Shown piece by piece: positions 58,483 through 64,000 of a stretch of DNA of 64,000 nucleotides (the stretch's first letter is position 1; each line of letters starts with the position of its first letter). The notes beneath the pieces are model-generated. The model was not told the DNA's origin. It saw only the letters and a list, made by a program, of their open reading frames with translations, and searched no databases. This stretch comes from Heterobilharzia americana (taxonomy: Eukaryota; Platyhelminthes; Trematoda; Strigeidida; Schistosomatidae). The stretch covers positions 39,415,920-39,479,919 of the forward strand of contig OX104128.1 in assembly GCA_944470555.2 (NCBI GenBank). The letters run 5' to 3'. Made by a program: the position numbers and the translations under genes.

Positions 58483-60118
58483 TATTTGTCCCTTGAGTTC
58501 CTAGTGGAACATGGGACTCCATTAGCAAACAGACATTTTACTCTGTTCCGTGTAGTCTTTTCAACCAGGCTACACAACTGCAGGAGCTTTTTTCTTCCTC
58601 GCATGACCTCCTCTTGTCACCCTTGAACGCCGACTCGTTGTTCTCGATTCCGGTTGCACTCGACGGCCTGGCCTCGTGCGTGATGTCTGCGAACGGTCTT
58701 CTCAGTGTATGTCCAATCTAATCCATCCTTACTTTCTTCTTCTGCACATTTGTTGGATAATAGTCTCTCGGTTGGTTCACTGCTAGCCAGCCAGAGTTCC
58801 TTCTTCTTATTCTTATTATTCTGGCCATTTGGTCTTATCTTCAGTATGGAGTGAAAGTGAGCATCAGCTGTTGATGTGACATATGTTTGCAGTTTGTTGG
58901 AAATGCTTTTTATAACGTGCCAAGTCTCTCAACCATCACACAGAAACACTGACTTACTTGACTGAATTAGTATTGAATATCCGGAACTTGTTCAAGCTTT
59001 ATTCTGAGTGAAGTGCAGTGCAGTACATCACTACCCCGATTTCGCATTAATGAAGGCCTGTCCATATCTATCCTACCCTCGCAGCCTGCAGTTGAAACGA
59101 TGCTACCTGTCTAGGCAGGTGAAAGTAGCTACTTCATTCAGGTTCCTGTTGTTGATGGTGACTGATACTTGTTGTTGATGCTGTTGTTGGTTAGGCATAT
59201 CCATCACCTCTGTCGTCTCTACATTCACCTGGTCAGAGTCCCGTCTTCCTTTGCTGCCTCGCCTCTTCTGTCAACTGGTTGGTTTTCGCCTGTAGATCTT
59301 TGAGGTGTTGTCACATTAGACAGTAGACATAAATCATCATCGTTGGTGAAAGCCAAATCTTCTTCTGGTGTCTTTTCATTTGTCCAGTCAGCGTATGCCC
59401 CTATTCTCTCTCCTGACAGTTTCTTCCATAATCCAGTCGACCGCAATCAATAAGATCATCGGTGGTAGTAGGCTGCAGCCTTGTCTTACTCTTGTCTTCA
59501 CTTCAGTGGCATCACTCAGCCTTTCATTGTGAATCATTCGGCATGTAGCACTATATGGCTTATAACTACTGTTGAATGACGTTGATATAGGTTCGTGACA
59601 CTAAAGCCGTAGTGTAGTGTTGAAGCAGCAGTCAATGGACGCCATCGAAGGTCTTTTCAAAATGGATGGAGCTGAGGTAAAGCTCCAGTTGACTGCCGTT
59701 CTATGCTCTCTTCTACGATGATGCGTAGCGTAGAATTTCAGTTTGATGATTTGTTCTTCTTGAAGTCAGCCAGCCAACCTGTTACGGTCGTAATTTTGAA
59801 TCGAGAGCACATTTTGATCTTTCCAGGATGATGCGGCTCAATACTTTGCTTGCTGGTAGTGGACAGTGGTGGAGCATGATTCCGTGCCAGTTCTTGAAAA
59901 GACTTATGTCACTTAGGTTTTTTGGAATTTCGACAAGGTATCCCTTCTTCCAATCAATGGGCAAGTACCTTTCCTTTCTTCTTTCCTTCCTTCCTTCCTT
60001 CCTCAGTATCTGCAGTAGTAATGTCAGCATGTCCGCTGTTTTCTGTGTGTCTGTTTTTGGTGTTTTTTGAGGAATTGCATATGGTCCTGCTTCTTTCCCG
60101 GATTTCAGCAACTTTATG
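58483..60118 (-). mobile_element. RTE-like LINE, reverse transcriptase to 3' end
   Basis: Minus-strand frames from right to left: LKSGKEAGPYAIPQ and DWKKGYLVEIPKN (59782-60111), the RT fingers; FEKAFDGVH near 59640; LWKKLSGERIGAYADWTNEK with LAFTNDDD in place of FADD (59225-59446); then the C-terminal ERTNQ/GHT block near 58700 and the 3' end at GGGACAAATAACAAG near 58483. Frameshifts, a damaged catalytic motif and a CCTT expansion make it dead. It is the longest RTE-like copy by RT coverage. Confidence 0.88.
59968..60003 (+). repeat. CCTT tetranucleotide repeat inside LINE RT
   Basis: (CCTT)n/(CTTT)n adds the codons read as KEGRKERRKER in the minus-strand RT frame, at a place where related proteins have an acidic EEE-type stretch. 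Confidence 0.9.
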
Positions 60119-60164
60119 TAATGAATCTCAATAGAAATATGCCAATAATATTTAACCTAAGGCA

Positions 60165-61320
60165 GTCAGGAATGAACTCACAACTGACCACCAACTCAGT
60201 AGGTGGACTAAAGTTTCTACTGAAAACATCCTAGGGATAAGATTGTGTTTAACGTCCACGATTTTCAAATTTCAAGACGAAATATATCAGCAAACAGAAG
60301 GAATGATATTGGAATCTCTAATATTCCTCATCGTGACAGACATATTGATGAACATTTGGGAAAAGATGCCATTAGGAACACTCCAACCCACCCCAAGTGT
60401 ATGGCAACGATTAGTAGATGATACACTGTGTTGAGTTCAAAACACACACACAAACTGGATAGTAGATGCTGTTCAATTCACCCATGAATTCTGAAATGAA
60501 GAAGGAGAATCACCTATCTTGGGTTTTAATATCAAGAGTAAAGAAGATGGAAGCTTAGATACCAATTTTTATAGGAAACAAATACATTTGAATAGTTACC
60601 TGGAATTCACATCATCTCTCCTTATACCTTCCAATATATGTTTGGTAAAATGTCCAAGTAATCATGCTTGGAGTTTGACTACTAAGTCGAAAAACCTGAA
60701 TAAAGGACTAAACCACACAGAAGAAACACCAACCCTTGACAGCTACCTCGCGAAATTTGTTAAAAATTTATAGGGACTGACAGGAGAAGAGGCTGTCATG
60801 TTAGTGGTTACTGCAACATGCATAAGAGGGAATTAAAATCCTCTATTGTGCTGGCATATAAGGAAGGCACATGGGAAATTTTACATAGAAGTCTTAACAA
60901 TGATGGGACTAGGGTGTCATTGACTCACAAACTGGCTCATATGGAAACTTTACAGGCTAACAGATGCAGCAAAGCTAATTAGGAAGAATAACCTAACCCA
61001 TAAAATACCATGCATTGATGGTAAATTCAAGTACTCAGGTTAAACCAGCCGATCGGGGCAAGCCAGAACAGCAGAGCATAAACATTTAGTGAAACATACA
61101 AAACGATGCTATCGCTCTGCATACACTGACCCATAACCACACTATAGGATGGGACAGGGTGACAATTCTAAAACCTCATATAGCTAGGTTGAGGGATTGA
61201 TCACATAATCTTTGTGCATTGAATCAACATCCTAATACACATAACGGGAATGACTCACATATGGCAGATATCTTGAAATTCTTACTACCATGCAAATAAA
61301 TGAATGAACTGTTGGACTAA
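60165..61320 (+). mobile_element. Penelope-like element, RT palm and C-terminal remnant
   Basis: FKFQDEIYQQTEGM, IVTDILMNIWEK and VWQRLVDDTLC (60243-60434) are RT motifs B and C, with LVDD as the catalytic aspartate pair. KSKEDGSLDTNFYRKQIHLN, LEFTSSLL and LNKGLNHTEETPTLDSYLAK (60519-60773) follow after a frameshift. About 61000-61320 then reads HKIPCIDGKFKYSG, TSRSGQARTAEHKHL, a GIY-YIG-like stretch, in broken frames. The element starts 47 bp from the inverted LINE end. Confidence 0.82.
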
Positions 61321-61324
61321 GTAA

Positions 61325-64000
61325 GGGAAGTCTGAAAGTCAAATGCTTAGGTACTTCTTTAACTCAAATACATTTTTTTATTCAGTTTAAGTGGTGACAA
61401 AAGGAAAACAAAAATATAAAAATTTGAAAAACCGAAGAAATTCAGTAAATATGAAGACTGCATTTGAAAAAAGTGATTTAATTCTATAACTGGTTGTATT
61501 AGGGTGAAATATCTCTAATCATGATTTATATACATGTTGATTGAAAATTTATTTTCATTTCAATTCTTTAATCATACAACTATAAAAAATCTATTAAACA
61601 TTGTAAACAACTGAACATTGAATAGGCAACTTCATAATTAATTAAATAATTTGATGGTTTAAACATTCTCAGTTGAATTTATTCCATGAACTCAACTTTA
61701 TTTTGAAAATAAACCATCAACTGACTGGGAAATAAGAATTGTTAAATACACTTACTAAGAATATTGTTATTGTTCATGAACCTAGATTTGGTCAATAGGC
61801 ATATACACTTCAATCGTTTATAGCTTTTATATCCAAAAGTTCTTTGGATAATACTACCTTTTTTCATTTGAGTTTTAGTTTTTCGAAGGTGGTAAAGATA
61901 TACGTATCATATGACCTAGAAAAGTAACAACTTTGTATTTATTTAGCATAAAAATAATCCGATTACAATTCAAAGTAATCACACTACATGTAATTTTGTT
62001 TTCACCATTAGAACGTGTACATAATATTGATTAACTTATTACTCATGTCACATCCTTTTATAAGGTTCACAAAGAAATGTGAACCTTGCATGCTATGAGT
62101 AATGGGTCATAAACAAGGACCCATTTACAGGATGGATCCTCGAAACTGGTCTGCATTTACTAATGTCGTGAAAATGACTACTGAGAAAGTCGGTGAACAA
62201 GTAGTACATTAATATTGACATTTAGACGTTACTTATTCTGACCAGTCACTATTTCCTACTGAATTTGTGTAATTTAACGATTATTGATTATTTATTACTC
62301 CGATGATAATATGATCATATGGAAATTATTTCCAAAGATTAGGAATTCTTCGGGGTTCAGACTACTTCAGAAACTAATAAATCGTGATTAATTTTACCAT
62401 TATTTTCCATTATAGGCTGTGGGAACTAAATTCTTTCAAGTATCAATTTATTATTTTACTAGAAGTAACAGATTACCTGATATAGCTTCCTACTGTCAAC
62501 TAATTCAGTTACAATATTTACTTTTTAAACAGAGGCCGTTGCTTAGTTGCATACTTTCTTCAGTTGAAATGATCACCTTTCTTTATAAAATCTTGCAGTA
62601 AAAAGAAAATTATAGCTTGCATTAAATAATTCATTTAGACAAGTATTGTTTTGTACAATCTTTCTTCTATGTTCACCAGCATTATCATTGTTATTATTAT
62701 TTGTCCCTTGGGTTCCTAATGGAATATAGGGCTTCAATAGCAAGTCACCATTTCACTCCCCTCTCTGCAGTCTTTTTAATCGGCTCCACGACCGCTGATA
62801 AACTTTTTTTTCTTCTTCACACCATCTCCTCTATATCATTTTCACCTCGGTTGTCCCACTCGTCGTTTCCCTTTGGATTCCACTCGACAGCATGGCGTGG
62901 CCTGTTGCATGATGTCCCCAATCGACCTTCTCAGTGTATGCCCAATCTAATCCATCTCCACATTCTTCTTCTGCATATTTGTTGGGTGATGGGTTCTTGG
63001 TTGGTTCGTTGCCAGCCAGCCAGCCAGAGTTCCTTGTTGCTTATTCTTTCTGACATAAACACTAAGATTTGCGAGAAACTCAATTCATTTCATTTGATTT
63101 CGTTAAATTTCTGATATTACTCAGGTGATATAATCTAGTGATTTGTGTTGGTTAATTAGTAAATATGTACGTGAAACACTGAACTAAAAAAATTAGTATT
63201 ATGAAATATTGACAGATTTTCACTCTGATTTAAGTAAACAGTTATGAAGTTACTTTCTTCTTCTTCACAAGTATTCATCTACTTTTCTATTATAAATTAT
63301 ATCTCTATGCTACAAAAGTGAAATAATTTGCAGCATAGTAGTATTTTTTGCAATAAATGAAAATGGATATTTGTAAGTTTAACCACCATATATACTCTAT
63401 ATTATTGTTTAGATGACCTAAATATATTTGTTATTATTCAAAATACCAAGACACAAAAAGATAACCTTTTCTACTCATTAGTTATCAGTCATAATAAAAG
63501 TTATACAATTTCTTGTTTATATGACCTACACCGCATATTTCTGTAGGTACTATATCATACTGTTCTACATTAGTATTATGATGAAAATTAAAACAGTATA
63601 GTCCATTTATATACTTTATTCATTTTTATATATCACCATAAGTATAGCTCACATAATTAGTGCTACTTCGAGGTAAGACACAATGTTACATTAACAATTT
63701 CAGTTAAATTCCTAAGAAGAACACGTAACTGTATGCTCTTAGCTAGAATGCAGTTTACTCTCACAGTGGAAATAAAGTGCAAACCAGCCTACATGTTAAA
63801 ACGTCTCAAGTTTCTTAGTTAGGCAATCTCTTGTATACAGACTTCATGTTCTGTCATAAGAAAGTAGTTTTCTCGTTATTTCTCACTTAAAATAAAGGTA
63901 GTTATTGCAGAAGCTTAAGGATGCACTGGATACAAATCATGTGCAGACCAAATTGCAACGCTTTGCATCATCATAGAACAGAGCAAAGAATGGCAATCAC
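61325..64000. other. Intergenic, no feature except the LINE end at 62.7 kb
   Basis: Very AT-rich, low-complexity in places. No promoter or exon was recognised up to the window's right end. Confidence 0.5.
62695..63055 (-). mobile_element. RTE-like (SR2-type) LINE 3' end
   Basis: The 3' end (GGGACAAATAATAATAAC on the minus strand), RLIGDIMQQATPCCRVESKG-type broken frames, GLDWAYTEKVDWGHHA and NKELWLAGWLATNQ complement. About 350 bp of the C-terminus and UTR. Confidence 0.82.

Noticed and set aside
1..64000. CRISPR arrays, rRNA, bacterial operons
   Set aside because: No regularly spaced repeats or rRNA signatures were seen; gene structure with long GT-AG introns is eukaryotic.

Overview
The window looks like nuclear DNA of a parasitic flatworm, most probably a Schistosoma (blood fluke). 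It is strongly AT-rich. Its only convincing host gene is a facilitative hexose transporter split by kilobase introns. The rest is scattered repeats of kinds known from schistosomes: hammerhead-ribozyme SINEs of the Sm-alpha type, RTE-like (SR2-type) LINE 3' ends, Penelope-like elements with GIY-YIG domains, and a gag-pro relic of an LTR retrotransposon. The genus is inferred from this combination; no species marker was read.

Left part (about 1-14 kb): a class I GLUT gene lies on the minus strand. Five exons can be assembled in frame with GT-AG introns: 13918-13932 (proposed five-codon start exon), 11040-11144, 7980-8128, 5394-5985 and 1066-1497. They encode about 431 residues. Transmembrane helices 11-12 and the C-terminus must lie beyond base 1. 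The introns are littered with repeats: the gag-pro relic in intron 4, LINE 3' ends in introns 2 and 3, and SINEs in introns 1, 2 and 4.

Middle and right part (about 14-64 kb): no host exon could be supported. There are at least four kinds of tRNA-related SINE. Two of them carry a hammerhead ribozyme fold, Sm-alpha-like and a second family, here called HH2. HH2 is recognisable by CUGANGA, GAAAC, a palindromic ACAGCUGU stem III and a GUC cleavage triplet. RTE-like fragments are at 15.6, 24.5, 39.1, 40.5, 45.7, 49.9-51.6, 58.5-60.1 and 62.7 kb. Penelope-like fragments are at 47.1-49.6, 55.0-56.1 and 60.2-61.3 kb. All elements seen are broken by stops, frameshifts or truncation.

The most interesting signals are the ribozyme-bearing SINEs. 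One HH2 copy (8.9 kb) has an intact core and paired substitutions in stems I and II. Many copies occur as tail-out inverted pairs, and several truncations fall in or next to ribozyme stem II. Penelope-like 3' ends carry a related hammerhead-like motif with a long stem III.
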